Source of the DNA: DASQPR01 sp963727415
GTDB taxonomy: Bacteria > Actinomycetota > Actinomycetes > Mycobacteriales > Micromonosporaceae
Length of the DNA: 64,000 bases
NCBI GenBank assembly: GCA_963727415.1
Contig: CAVSGF010000010.1
Span: 1-64,000, forward strand
Direction of reading: 5' to 3'
Both the position numbers and the translations under genes were made by a program. The number at the start of each line of letters is the position of its first letter. Position 1 is the stretch's first letter. The notes below the pieces were generated by a model. It was not told the origin of the DNA. It was given only the letters and a program-made list of their open reading frames with translations, and searched no databases. Of this stretch, positions 49,600-58,727 are shown piece after piece.

Positions 49600-49840
49600 G
49601 CCGACAACCCCGCACCCTGACCAGGATCGGCACGGCCTGCGGCATCGCCGCACGGGGGCCGTCCAGTTGCGATGCCGAATCGAACGACCGATGGCCAATT
49701 CGGCCTCATTGCGGCCGAACCACCTATTTGGATAGCCAACTGTCAGGCAATTGACCGTGCAACCTGGGGCATCACGTAGGTACTCTGCCGATCAACTCGC
49801 GTCTTGGAACAGGCGTCACTAAGGCAACAGGAGCCCCCGA

Positions 49841-50125
49841 ATGCAACCCGGTTATCAGCAACAGCCGCCCGCGGTCGACAACAACATGACCATGTCGATC
49901 GTGTCGATCTTCCTCTTCTGGCCGCTGGCGATCCCGGCCATCATCAACGCGTCAAAGGTCAACCCGCTGCTTCAGCAGGGCGACTTCGCCGGCGCTCAGG
50001 CCGCGGCCGCCGAGTCGAAGAAGTGGTCCAAGCTCGCGCTTATCGTCGGCCTCGTCTGGTACGGCGTCTGGATCCTCTGCTGCCTGCTCGGCGGCCTCAG
50101 CATCTTCAGCAACGCCGGTAACTAA
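49841..50125 (+). CDS. CD225/dispanin family small membrane protein
   Basis: 94 residues. A short Pro/Gln-rich tail is followed by two membrane helices with the CD225 pattern: SIVSIFLFWPLAIPAIINASKV, an acidic/Ala-rich cytoplasmic loop (GDFAGAQAAAAESKKWSKLAL) and a second helix with CCLLGG. Bacterial dispanins are of unknown function. An AGGAG lies upstream of the ATG. A TTGACC-like -35 at 49751 and a TAGGTA/TACTCT -10 are possible, with imperfect spacing. Confidence 0.88.
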   Translation: MQPGYQQQPPAVDNNMTMSIVSIFLFWPLAIPAIINASKVNPLLQQGDFAGAQAAAAESKKWSKLALIVGLVWYGVWILCCLLGGLSIFSNAGN

Positions 50126-50131
50126 TCGTGA

Positions 50132-50175
50132 ACAGCCGATAGCCGGAAAGCCGTGGCTTTCCGGCTATCGGCTGT
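50132..50175. terminator. Bidirectional 21-bp stem between dispanin and DUF6350 genes
   Basis: A perfect 21-bp inverted repeat with only two bases between the arms lies 6 bp after the dispanin stop and 25 bp before the convergent DUF6350 stop. It can act in both directions or extrude as a cruciform. Confidence 0.75.
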
Positions 50176-50200
50176 CACGGGCGAGCATCGCCCGACGCAC

Positions 50201-51484
50201 TCAGAGCCGACGCCGGATACCGACCAGCCGGGCGGCGTTCAGCCCGATCAGAGCCCCGCCTCCGATGCCGAGACCGCAGAACACCGGGTACTGCCAACCG
50301 ACCTGGCCAATCCACAGGTCGTTGCCCAGGGCACCGGCCGCCAGGAAGCTGAGCCCGGCGAGCGCGGCCGCCGCGGCCAGGCCTGATACGGCTGCCATCG
50401 GTACGGTCCGGTGCCAGTCGCCGAGTACGCGCCGTGCCACGGCCGCCTTTCGTACCAGCGCCGCCCCGGCCAGTACCCCGGCCGCGGCGGGTACGCCCAG
50501 CAGTACCTGCCCGAGTCCGGTGACCGGGCGGTCCGGCAGCCCCGCGAAGATTGGTAGCGCGGGCACCACGGTCAGGGTGAACCCGGGTCCGGCGAGATAC
50601 GCGCTCGACCAGACCGCGACGTTCGGCGCGTACATCAGGCACAGCGCGATCAGCCCGGCCTGCCCGGCCACGCCCGCGCGGTAACTTTCCAGTACCCTGT
50701 CGGCCGTCGCGCCGTTGACCGCGATCGCGATGCCGGCCGCGAGAGCTCCGGCGGCGGCGAGCAGATAGACGGCGATCACCGCGCCTCGGATGCCGTCGCG
50801 CGCCACCGCCGGTACCCGATCCCACAGTGCCCGGGCCGTGCCGCTGGCAGACCCGGCGCCTATCGCCGACGCGCCGCCGGCGATCAGCGCCAGCGTGAGT
50901 CCGGCCCGGGCCGGCCCGGGGAGCCCGCCCAGGCTCGGGATCGCGAGACCGGGACCGGGCATGACGCACGCGGCGAGCACACCTAGCCCGCCGTAGGCGA
51001 CCCCTGCGGCTCCGGCGATGGTCACCACCAGGCGCCAGTCACGGGAGCCGCGGCCATGAACCGCGCGTACCGCGTTGCGCCCGGCGAGGACCAGACGCCA
51101 CCAGATGAACGCGGAGACGAGCACGGGAATCACCGTCAGCGGTTCGTGATCGACACGCAGCGGTACTCCGTGCGAGAGAAGCCACGCCGCCAGCCCGTAC
51201 CGGATGACCGGTAACAGCGACGGGCGCGGCGTACCGATCATCGTGACCGCGGTGACCAGCACCAGCAGCGGAAGGAAGCCAAGTAGCGCCGCCCAGGTCA
51301 CGTTGACGGCGGAGACCACCGGCAGCGGGGCCCGGCGACGGGAACCCGGCGACCGGCCCGGCCGGCCACCGCGCTGGGCGGGTAGCGCCGTTGTCGGCCG
51401 GCTGGCCGTGTTGCCTGGCGAGGTCGGCGCCGACAGACCGCTCTCCGGCGGCTCATCGTGACGGGGTTCGTCCGGCGCAGACAT
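50201..51484 (-). CDS. DUF6350 (PerM-like) membrane protein
   Basis: 427 residues. A disordered Pro-rich tail is followed by about ten membrane helices with no enzymatic motif. Its position between sucCD and purN/purH matches the mycobacterial PerM gene, which is linked to cell division and survival under stress. That name is by synteny and not from a motif. Start: ATG at 51484; the frame extends to 51502. A terminator for sucCD lies 23 bp upstream. Confidence 0.75.
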   Translation of the reverse strand: MSAPDEPRHDEPPESGLSAPTSPGNTASRPTTALPAQRGGRPGRSPGSRRRAPLPVVSAVNVTWAALLGFLPLLVLVTAVTMIGTPRPSLLPVIRYGLAAWLLSHGVPLRVDHEPLTVIPVLVSAFIWWRLVLAGRNAVRAVHGRGSRDWRLVVTIAGAAGVAYGGLGVLAACVMPGPGLAIPSLGGLPGPARAGLTLALIAGGASAIGAGSASGTARALWDRVPAVARDGIRGAVIAVYLLAAAGALAAGIAIAVNGATADRVLESYRAGVAGQAGLIALCLMYAPNVAVWSSAYLAGPGFTLTVVPALPIFAGLPDRPVTGLGQVLLGVPAAAGVLAGAALVRKAAVARRVLGDWHRTVPMAAVSGLAAAAALAGLSFLAAGALGNDLWIGQVGWQYPVFCGLGIGGGALIGLNAARLVGIRRRL

Positions 51485-51506
51485 CGCCTCTGACTCTCTC
51501 AAACAA

Positions 51507-51537
51507 GGGACGGCCGGTCATGCCGACCGGCCGTCCC
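51507..51537 (-). terminator. Terminator after sucCD
   Basis: Perfect 13-bp stem (GGGACGGCCGGTC and its complement) with a 5-nt loop, 31 bp past the sucD stop. On the minus strand it is followed by TTGTTTG. Confidence 0.7.
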
Positions 51538-51567
51538 GCTGTGATCATTTAATTGTGGCTGTTTGTA

Positions 51568-52455
51568 CTACAGCGACTGCATGATCTCGCGCATCAGCTG
51601 GGCGGTCTCGCTGGGCGTCTTGCCGACCCGCACGCCGGCCGCCTCCAGAGCCTGCTTCTTGGCGTCCGCGGTACCCGCCGAGCCGGAAATGATGGCACCG
51701 GCGTGGCCCATCGTCTTCCCTTCCGGCGCGGTGAAGCCCGCGATGTATCCGATCACCGGCTTGGTGACGTTCGCCTTGATGAACGCCGCGGCCCGCTCCT
51801 CGGCGTCGCCGCCGATCTCGCCGATCATCACGATCGCGTCGGTGTCCGGATCGTTCTGGAAGGCCTCCAGAGCGTCGATGTGGGTGGTGCCGATGACCGG
51901 GTCACCGCCGATGCCAACGCAGGTCGAGAAGCCGATCTCGCGCAGCTCATACATCAGCTGGTAAGTCAGCGTGCCGGACTTCGACACCAGGCCGATACGC
52001 CCACCCGGGGTGATGTCGGCCGGGATGATGCCGGCGTTGGACGCGCCCGGCGATGCCAGCCCCGGGCAGTTCGGACCGACGATCCGGGTCTTGCTGCCGG
52101 AGGCGACATTGTGCGCCCAGAACGCGGTCGAGTCGTGCACCGGGATGCCCTCGGTGATCACCACTGCCAGGTCGATGCCGGCATCGATGGCCTCGACCAC
52201 CGCACCCTTGGCGAACTTCGGCGGTACGAAGATGACCGTCGTGTCGGCCCCGGTCGCGGTCATCGCCTCAGTGACGGAGTTGAACACCGGAACCTTGTGA
52301 CCGTCGAAGTCGACCTCCTGGCCGCCCTTGCCGGGCGTGACGCCGCCGACGATGTTGGTGCCGGCCTTGAGCATCCGGCGGGTGTGCTTGGACCCCTCCG
52401 ACCCGGTCATGCCCTGCACGATGACCTTGGAGTCCTTCGTCAACCAGATTGCCAT
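51568..52455 (-). CDS. sucD: Succinyl-CoA synthetase alpha subunit
   Basis: 295 residues. The CoA-binding domain (KVIVQGMTGSEGSKHT) is followed by GPNCPGLASPG and the active-site His in GKTMGHAGAIISG near 240, which is phosphorylated during catalysis. With SucC it makes ATP or GTP from succinyl-CoA in the TCA cycle. The start ATG at 52455 lies one base past the sucC stop. A terminator follows. Confidence 0.97.
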   Translation of the reverse strand: MAIWLTKDSKVIVQGMTGSEGSKHTRRMLKAGTNIVGGVTPGKGGQEVDFDGHKVPVFNSVTEAMTATGADTTVIFVPPKFAKGAVVEAIDAGIDLAVVITEGIPVHDSTAFWAHNVASGSKTRIVGPNCPGLASPGASNAGIIPADITPGGRIGLVSKSGTLTYQLMYELREIGFSTCVGIGGDPVIGTTHIDALEAFQNDPDTDAIVMIGEIGGDAEERAAAFIKANVTKPVIGYIAGFTAPEGKTMGHAGAIISGSAGTADAKKQALEAAGVRVGKTPSETAQLMREIMQSL

Positions 52456-52456
52456 G

Positions 52457-53635
52457 TCATGCCCCCACGGATGCGAGCTCGGCCGCGCGCTTGGCGGCGC
52501 CGTCCATCGTGTCGACCCGCTCCACCAGCGGGGTGTTGGCCGTGTCGAGGATGTGACGCCCCGCCTCGGCGTTGTTGCCGTCCAACCGGACGACCAGCGG
52601 CTTGGTGACCGCCTCGCCGCGTTCGGCGAGCATGCCCAGGGCATGGATGATGCCGTTGGCAACCTCGTCGCACGCGGTGATACCGCCGAAGACGTTGACG
52701 AACACGCTCTTGACCGCCGGGTCGGACAGAACGATCTCCAGACCGTTTGCCATCACCGCCGCGCTCGCGCCACCGCCGATATCCAGGAAGTTGGCCGGGC
52801 GTACCCCGCCGAACTGCTCGCCGGCGTAGGCGACCACGTCGAGCGTCGACATGACGAGCCCGGCGCCGTTACCAATGATGCCGACCGTGCCGTCGAGCTT
52901 GACGTAGTTGAGGTCGCGCTCCTTGGCTCGCTGCTCCAGCGGGTCAACCGACGACTTGTCCTCGAGGGCATCGTGGTCGGGGTGCCGGAAGTTGGCGTTG
53001 GCGTCGAAAGTCACCTTCGCGTCAAGCAGCAGGACGCGGCCGTCGGCGACCTTGGCCAGCGGGTTCACCTCGACAAGGAGCGCGTCCTCCGAGACGAACG
53101 TGTTCCAGAGCTTGACCGCGATGTCAGCGATCTTGTCGGCGACATCGGCCGGGAAGCCGGCCTTGGCCACGATGTCCCGGGCGGTCGCCTCGTCCACGCC
53201 CTTGTTGGCGTCGACAACGATCTTCGCGACCTTGTCCGGCGCCTCGTGCGCGACCTGCTCGATCTCCATGCCACCGGCCGTGCTCGCGATGCACAGGAAC
53301 GTGCGGTTGGCGCGATCGAGCAGGTAGGAGAAGTAGTACTCCTCAACGATGTCGGCGGTCTCGGTGACCATCACCTGATGGACGGTGTGTCCCTTGATAT
53401 CCATGCCGAGGATGTCGGTCGCCCGTGCCTGTGCCTCGTCGGCGTTGGCGGCCAGCTTTACGCCGCCGGCCTTACCACGGCCACCGACCTTCACCTGTGC
53501 TTTGACGACCACGCGGCCGCCCAGTCGCTCGGCGATTGCCCGAGCCTCTTCCGGAGTCGTGGCTACGCCGCCGTCCAGCACCGGCAACCCGTGCCGGGCG
53601 AACATGTCGCGCCCCTGGTACTCGTACAGGTCCAC
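52457..53635 (-). CDS. sucC: Succinyl-CoA synthetase beta subunit
   Basis: 392 residues with an ATP-grasp fold. The N-terminus VDLYEYQGRDMFARHG, the nucleotide region VVVKAQVKVGGRGKAGGVK, and the C-terminal FVNVFGGITACDEVANGI and LVVRLDGNNAEAGRHIL are family hallmarks. The GTG at 53635 gives the standard N-terminus; an ATG at 53656 adds seven residues. It is translated first in the sucC-sucD operon. Confidence 0.96.
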   Translation of the reverse strand: MDLYEYQGRDMFARHGLPVLDGGVATTPEEARAIAERLGGRVVVKAQVKVGGRGKAGGVKLAANADEAQARATDILGMDIKGHTVHQVMVTETADIVEEYYFSYLLDRANRTFLCIASTAGGMEIEQVAHEAPDKVAKIVVDANKGVDEATARDIVAKAGFPADVADKIADIAVKLWNTFVSEDALLVEVNPLAKVADGRVLLLDAKVTFDANANFRHPDHDALEDKSSVDPLEQRAKERDLNYVKLDGTVGIIGNGAGLVMSTLDVVAYAGEQFGGVRPANFLDIGGGASAAVMANGLEIVLSDPAVKSVFVNVFGGITACDEVANGIIHALGMLAERGEAVTKPLVVRLDGNNAEAGRHILDTANTPLVERVDTMDGAAKRAAELASVGA

Positions 53636-54285
53636 GTAAGCGTCCCGTTCTGTCATCTCTGCCCTGCCGGCACCGCCGGTCAGAGTCGCTGTTGGGTCTC
53701 GGTCCACCGGCGCCGCGACCGCGACGCTCAATCCCAGGACACGTGCACGGGACATTCAACGTTGCGATATCAGCATCCCGCGGCGCTCGCCGAACCGGGC
53801 TTACTTCGCCCGCAGCTTATCGACGGTGCCGCGACGACTGAATCCAAGGGTATGGCGTGTGTGATACGGCACAAGGCATCGACGAGAGCTGGGCCAATAC
53901 ACCCATTCGGGTTGTAAATCTCCAGCTGGCCACGCGTAACTCACGAACAGGGGCATCGTTAAGTCAAGTGTCGGGCCGGGAAGTCCCGGGCAGGCAACGA
54001 AAGCGGCCGATGCCCTGTCGGTCGAGGGGTGGCGGCGGGGCGTCGTGCATCGAGGGGTCGGGCGTGTGAGGGGTGCGTCCGACCCCTCATTTTGTCTGAT
54101 GCTCGTCGGTCCAGGCGGGGCTGCCTTGACGGCGGGGCTGCCTTGCGACCGTGCTCCGCGTTTTCTGCTTTTTCGCCGGGACAATGATCCACTGTCCGAT
54201 TCGTCGAACGGTAAGCGCCCAAAAGCAGAAAAGGTGCCGCCACGGATACTCACGGTCTCACGCCGATCGTGGGATCCAAGGCGCG
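53636..54285. other. Non-coding stretch upstream of sucC with several inverted repeats
   Basis: About 650 bp with no credible gene. It holds the sucC promoter. A 10-bp stem (54052-54061 with 54079-54088) is followed by ATTTTG, a terminator-like signal on the plus strand. A 12-bp AT-rich pair (TTTTCTGCTTTT at 54161-54172, its complement at 54221-54232) lies beyond. These could belong to a small RNA, but there is no proof. Confidence 0.45.
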
Positions 54286-54376
54286 CCATGATCAGGTACG
54301 CGACCAAGTGCAAGATCTCGTGCCGCTGCCGTCGCCATGGCGCGTCCACGGTTCAAGATCGTGCACTTGATCACGG
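54286..54376. repeat. 91-bp dispersed hairpin repeat, copy B
   Basis: Aligns base for base with copy A at 7104-7194 (about 66 of 91 identical, no gaps). The right end GCACTTGATCA is fully shared, and the left arm keeps most pairing, including a G-U wobble. It lies 21 bp past the B12-binding gene stop, in the same orientation to its upstream gene as copy A. Confidence 0.7.
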
Positions 54377-54396
54377 ACGAGGCGAGACGGCGCTGG

Positions 54397-54801
54397 TCAG
54401 CCAACCGGCGTGGCGACGTGATCGCGTACCCAGTCCACGATCGACTGCGTCGTCGCGCCCGGCGTAAAGATCTTGGCGACGCCGATGCTGGTCAGCTCGG
54501 GGATATCGGCGTCCGGGATGATTCCGCCGCCGAACACCACGATGTCGTCGGCGCCGCGCTCGGCGAGCAGCTCGACCACCCGGCGGAACAGGGTCATGTG
54601 AGCACCGGACAGGACCGACAAACCGACCGCGTCGGCATCCTCCTGGATCGCGGTCTCGACGATCTGCTCCGGGGTTTGGTGCAGACCGGTGTAGATGACC
54701 TCCATGCCGGCATCGCGCAATGCGCGAGCCACCACCTTCGCGCCCCGGTCGTGACCATCAAGCCCGGGCTTAGCCACGACCACCCGAATGCGTGAGCTCA
54801 T
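54397..54801 (-). CDS. Cobalamin-binding small subunit of an acyl-CoA mutase
   Basis: 134 residues forming a stand-alone B12-binding domain. The base-off histidine motif DGHDRGAKVVARALRDAG lies near residue 15, followed by GLSVLSGAHMTLF and VFGGGIIPDADIPEL. It matches the C-terminal domain of methylmalonyl-CoA mutase and the small subunits of isobutyryl-CoA or related mutases, which need a large partner not present in this window. The substrate is therefore open. The start is ATG at 54801. Confidence 0.9.
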   Translation of the reverse strand: MSSRIRVVVAKPGLDGHDRGAKVVARALRDAGMEVIYTGLHQTPEQIVETAIQEDADAVGLSVLSGAHMTLFRRVVELLAERGADDIVVFGGGIIPDADIPELTSIGVAKIFTPGATTQSIVDWVRDHVATPVG

Positions 54802-55151
54802 CGGTGAGACTCCTTTGAGAGGAAGGTTCGATCCTTAACGAACGGTAACCTGACGACCCGGTGGCCTGGCTATCGGGACGGCCATTTCGGCTGGCGGTTC
54901 CGCCCCCTTCGGCCCGGCCCGCGCCGGGCATCATCCGTTCGGATGCCGGACCAGCCGTCCGATTGGACATCGGACAATCGCACTGACTTGGCAAATCGAG
55001 GTCGGCGTAGCTTGCCTAGCCGATAACGGATTGGCTACGGTGTCGTGGTTGTCATCTGCGCATCACCTGGATGACAACGCGGGCCCCACCCCCCCAGCGG
55101 CATCCCCCCAAGCCGCGCGGTGCCCGCAACCACCAACTTCGGAGGGTGTGC
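54802..55151. other. Divergent intergenic region between the mutase subunit and the M23 gene
   Basis: 350 bp with no credible gene. Palindromes lie at 54932-54945 (CATCCG-TT-CGGATG) and 54957-54975 (7-bp arms). A 9-bp stem, GTTGTCATC/GATGACAAC, lies at 55048-55078 in the M23 leader. Possible operator or leader structure; no known riboswitch was recognised. Confidence 0.45.
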
Positions 55152-55838
55152 GTGAGTACTCGGAAAGAGCGCGATCGCTATCGTGGTCGACGCCGGGTTC
55201 CGACCCCGCCGCGGAGTAGATACGCCGCGGTAGCCACCACAGCTCTTGTCGGTGCTGGCGTGGTCGCTCTTGCGACCGCGACCGCGATGCCCGACATGAA
55301 GGTCAACAACTCCGGCGACCTGGCCTCAATCAGTGGCCTGTCGAATGCGCGGTCTGCGGCGATCGATCGTGCGAACCGCTCAACCAACCGCACCGATCCA
55401 GGCGCCGTCGTCAGCTCCAACATCTGGCTATTGCCGATGACGGACTACAAGATCACGCCGTCGGTGTGGGGTGAGCGACCCGGGACCCTGCCGTCCACCG
55501 CATTGGAGCTGTCCGCGCCGGAGGGCACGCCGTTCTACGCGGCCCACAGCGGCACCGTGACGATGGCCCGGTGGCATGGCGCATACGGCTATACCGTGAT
55601 CATCAATGTCGGCAACGGCATCGACCTGGTCTACGCGCACGCTTCAAAGCTCCTGGTCAAGGAAGGCGATCAGGTCCAGGCCGGCGATCTCCTCGCGCTC
55701 ACCGGCAGCACCGGTTACAGCTTCACCCCGCACCTGCACTTCGAGGTGCGCAGCGGCGGCAAGCCGGTGGACCCGACGAAGTTCCTCTTCGAGCAGGGTG
55801 TCAACATCCAGAAGCACCAGGATTCGCTGACGTCGTAG
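55152..55838 (+). CDS. M23-family peptidase-like protein, zinc site incomplete
   Basis: 228 residues. A basic start and one membrane or signal helix (AAVATTALVGAGVVALATATA) are followed by a LytM fold. The second and third motifs (VYAHASKLL and PHLHFEVRSGGKPVDP) are present. The first HxxxD motif is replaced (PSTALELSAPEGTP, Ser and Glu where His and Asp bind zinc). It may be a non-catalytic regulator of other peptidoglycan hydrolases. Start: GTG at 55152 after GGAGG. The same gene lies between pcrA and sucC in mycobacteria. Confidence 0.83.
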   Translation: MSTRKERDRYRGRRRVPTPPRSRYAAVATTALVGAGVVALATATAMPDMKVNNSGDLASISGLSNARSAAIDRANRSTNRTDPGAVVSSNIWLLPMTDYKITPSVWGERPGTLPSTALELSAPEGTPFYAAHSGTVTMARWHGAYGYTVIINVGNGIDLVYAHASKLLVKEGDQVQAGDLLALTGSTGYSFTPHLHFEVRSGGKPVDPTKFLFEQGVNIQKHQDSLTS

Positions 55839-55843
55839 TCGCG

Positions 55844-55882
55844 GCGGTCCGCCGTCCACATCCTCACGTACCGGCGGACCGC
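55844..55882. terminator. Hairpin between the M23 and pcrA genes
   Basis: 11-bp inverted repeat GCGGTCCGCCG with a 17-nt loop, 5 bp past the M23 stop and just before the convergent pcrA stop. It probably ends both transcripts. Confidence 0.55.
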
Positions 55883-55906
55883 GAAGGCGCCCGCCGGTAC
55901 GCCGAT

Positions 55907-58501
55907 TCAGAGCTTCTCGATCGGTGCGTGCCGGAGCACGATCCACATGACCTGATCGCCGAAATCGATCTGAGCCTGGGCCCGAACCCCAGCACCCTGT
56001 ACCGCCACCACCCGGCCAACTCCCCAGCGCTGATGGTTGACCCGGTCACCCGGGCTGAGCGATGGCACGTTCGTGCTCAGTTCGCTGGCGGTACGCAACT
56101 GGCTGGCTGATACGCCGATCCGCTCGGCGATCCGGGTGGCCTTCGGCGTCCCGCCGGTGAATCCGCTCGCGGCCCGCCCGCCGACACCGCCACCGGAGCC
56201 GTTCCACGAGGTGTACGCGCCCTCGGTACGGTCCCAGCGAGTCAGCGGGACCGGCAACTCGTCGAGGAACCGGGACGCCGGGTAGAACTGCGGGCTGCCC
56301 CATGCGGTACGGGTGACGGCGCGCGAGATGTACAGCCGCTTGCGAGCCCGGGTGATCCCGACGTAGGCGAGGCGGCGCTCCTCCTCCAGATCCTGCGCAT
56401 TCCCGAGCGACCGCTCGTGCGGGAAGATGCCTTCCTCCATGCCGGTCAGGAAGACAACCGGGAACTCCAGGCCCTTCGCGGTGTGCAGGGTCATCAAGGT
56501 GACGACGCCCTGATGATTCGGATCGTCGCTCGGCACCTCGTCGGCGTCCGCCACCAGGGAGACCTGCTCCAGGAACCCGGCCAGGGTCGGCATCGGTGGC
56601 GGGGCGTCCACGTCGCTGCCCTCCTCGACCGGCCCGAAGTCGCTGGCCAGCACACGCTCGGTGTACTCGCGAGCGACCGACACCAGTTCCTGCAGGTTCT
56701 CCACCCGGCCCGCGTCCTGCGGGTCCAGGCTCTCTTCCAGTTCCGGCAAGTAGTTGGTGCGCGCCAGAGCCGCCTCGAGCACATCCTCGGGGGTCGCCGT
56801 CTCGGCCATCTCCCGCAATTCGTCCATGAGCCCGACGAACTCGGCGATCGCCTTCGCCGAGCGGGGCGGCATCCCGGGCGCGTCACCGGCCCGCCGCAAT
56901 GCCGTGGCGAACGGGATCCGGTCGCGGGCGGACAGTGCGTCGACGCATGCCTGAGCCCGGTCGCCAATGCCGCGCCGCGGCGTGTTGAGGATCCGCCGGA
57001 GGCTCACGATGTCGTCCGGGTTCGCGATGGCGCGAAGGTAGGCAAGCGCGTCGCGAACCTCCTTGCGCTCGTAGAAGCGCACTCCGCCGACCACCTTGTA
57101 CGGCAGGCCGGTGCGGATGAACACTTCCTCGAACACGCGCGACTGGGCATTGGTGCGGTAGAAGACGGCGACGTCACCCGGGCGGACCTCGTCCGCGTCG
57201 CTGAGCCGGTCGATCTCGCGCGCCACCCAGTCCGCCTCGGCGTGCTCGGTGTCGGCGACGTACCCGACAATCTGCTCTCCGTCGCCGGATTCGCTCCATA
57301 GGCGCTTGGGCTTGCGCGCGGTGTTGCGGTCAATCACGGCGTTGGCCGCGGACAGGATGGTCTGGGTCGATCGGTAGTTCTGTTCCAGCAGGATGGCGCG
57401 CGCCTTCGGGTAATCGCGCTCGAACTCCAGGATGTTCCGGATAGTGGCCCCACGGAACGCGTAGATCGACTGGTCGGCATCGCCAACCACGCATAATTCG
57501 GCCGGTGGCATCGGCCCCTCGTCCGGTCCTACGAGTTCGCGAATCAGGACGTACTGCGCATGGTTGGTGTCCTGGTACTCATCGACGAGGACGTGCCGGA
57601 ACCGGCGCCGGTACTTCTCGGCCACATCCGGGAACGCCTGCAACAGGTGCACCACGGTCATGATGAGGTCATCGAAGTCGAGCGCCTGCGCCTCGCCAAG
57701 CCGCCGCTGGTACAGCGTGTACGCCTCGGCGACGGAACGCTGATGCGCGCCTTTCGCGTCCCTGGTCGCCGTCTCCGGGTCGATCAGCTCATTCTTGAGG
57801 TTCGAAACCGCCGCCGCCAGGGACCGTGCCGAGAACCGCTTCGGATCGAGGTCAAGCTCACGGCCGACCAACTGCATCAGCCTGCGGGAGTCGTCGGCGT
57901 CGTAGATCGAGAACGTCGACTTCAGTCCGGCGTGCTCGTGCTCGGCCCGCAGAATCCGAACGCACGCCGAGTGAAACGTCGACACCCACATCATCCGCGC
58001 TCTCGGCCCGACCAGCGCGGCCACTCGCTCCTTCATCTCACCGGCCGCCTTGTTGGTGAAGGTGATCGCCATCACCTCGCCGGGGTGCGCATCACGAGCG
58101 CCCAGCAGGTACGCGATCCGGTGGGTCAGCACTCGCGTCTTGCCCGACCCGGCACCAGCGACGATCAGCAACGGCGAGCCCTCGTGCACGACGGCGGCGC
58201 GCTGCTGGTCGTTGAGCCCGATCAGCAGCGCCTGCGGGTCCAGCGACCGGGCAACCGGTCGCCCGGGTGCCGGGGCCGTCCGCACGGCGTCGCCGGGGCG
58301 GGCCGCGTCGCCGGGGCCGGGCGCGTCGCCGGGGCCGGGCGCGTCACCGGGGCCGGGCGCGTCACCGGGGCCGGATGTACCGTCCGGGCGCGCCGGCCGG
58401 TCCCGGCCACCGGCACGGTCCGGGTCGCTCGAACGGTCCGGGTCGCCTCCACGATTGGAGTCGCCCGGTCGGTCTGGCGGGATTTCGAAGAGAGCCTGCA
58501 T
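55907..58501 (-). CDS. pcrA: ATP-dependent DNA helicase PcrA/UvrD
   Basis: 864 residues, superfamily 1A. After an N-terminal Pro/Gly/Asp-rich tail (including an 18-bp coding repeat) come the Q-motif LNDQQRAAVVH, Walker A VAGAGSGKTRVL near 100, Ia FTNKAAGEMKERV, motif II VDEYQDTN, motif III VGDADQSIYAFRGA, IV YRSTQTI, V TLMTLHTAKGLEF and VI LAYVGITRARKRLY. The C-terminal Tudor-like domain (GDRVNHQRWGVGRVV) binds RNA polymerase. It works in nucleotide excision repair and replication restart. The start is ATG at 58501. Confidence 0.96.
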   Translation of the reverse strand: MQALFEIPPDRPGDSNRGGDPDRSSDPDRAGGRDRPARPDGTSGPGDAPGPGDAPGPGDAPGPGDAARPGDAVRTAPAPGRPVARSLDPQALLIGLNDQQRAAVVHEGSPLLIVAGAGSGKTRVLTHRIAYLLGARDAHPGEVMAITFTNKAAGEMKERVAALVGPRARMMWVSTFHSACVRILRAEHEHAGLKSTFSIYDADDSRRLMQLVGRELDLDPKRFSARSLAAAVSNLKNELIDPETATRDAKGAHQRSVAEAYTLYQRRLGEAQALDFDDLIMTVVHLLQAFPDVAEKYRRRFRHVLVDEYQDTNHAQYVLIRELVGPDEGPMPPAELCVVGDADQSIYAFRGATIRNILEFERDYPKARAILLEQNYRSTQTILSAANAVIDRNTARKPKRLWSESGDGEQIVGYVADTEHAEADWVAREIDRLSDADEVRPGDVAVFYRTNAQSRVFEEVFIRTGLPYKVVGGVRFYERKEVRDALAYLRAIANPDDIVSLRRILNTPRRGIGDRAQACVDALSARDRIPFATALRRAGDAPGMPPRSAKAIAEFVGLMDELREMAETATPEDVLEAALARTNYLPELEESLDPQDAGRVENLQELVSVAREYTERVLASDFGPVEEGSDVDAPPPMPTLAGFLEQVSLVADADEVPSDDPNHQGVVTLMTLHTAKGLEFPVVFLTGMEEGIFPHERSLGNAQDLEEERRLAYVGITRARKRLYISRAVTRTAWGSPQFYPASRFLDELPVPLTRWDRTEGAYTSWNGSGGGVGGRAASGFTGGTPKATRIAERIGVSASQLRTASELSTNVPSLSPGDRVNHQRWGVGRVVAVQGAGVRAQAQIDFGDQVMWIVLRHAPIEKL
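58287..58376 (-). repeat. 18-bp tandem repeat in the 5' end of pcrA
   Basis: Five copies of gcgtcgccggggccgggc (plus strand), starting at 58287, 58305, 58323, 58341 and 58359, code for a GPGDAP repeat. The repeats are in frame, so copy-number change keeps the protein readable. Confidence 0.9.
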
Positions 58502-58727
58502 CGCGCTCGCGAGTCTATGCCGCCGGTCCGACAGGCACCGCGAGAGCACGCGGGCGGGCGCGCCTTGGCCCAGGTGACGCGGGCCTGGGCACACCTCCGC
58601 CCCGGCGACCGGCGCGGGCGAATCCCGCCGCGCAGTCCCGCCGCAGGTCGAGCACCGCAGTCCCGCCGTGCCGGCCACCGCAACCGCCATACGCCGCACG
58701 ACAGGCCGGTGCCGTATGGTGTGCGCC

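Noticed and set aside
52328..53917. 529-codon open frame opposite sucC and sucD
   Set aside because: Same reason: it covers two complete TCA-cycle genes on the other strand and has no protein-like composition.
53801..54349. 182-codon open frame in the sucC upstream region
   Set aside because: It runs through hairpins and the 91-bp repeat, has Arg/Ser/Pro-rich composition and no family likeness or ribosome site. I treat the region as non-coding.
55015..55151. c-di-AMP (ydaO) riboswitch in the M23 gene leader
   Set aside because: Such riboswitches precede cell-wall hydrolase genes in actinobacteria, but I find none of the conserved core words; only a simple 9-bp stem is present.
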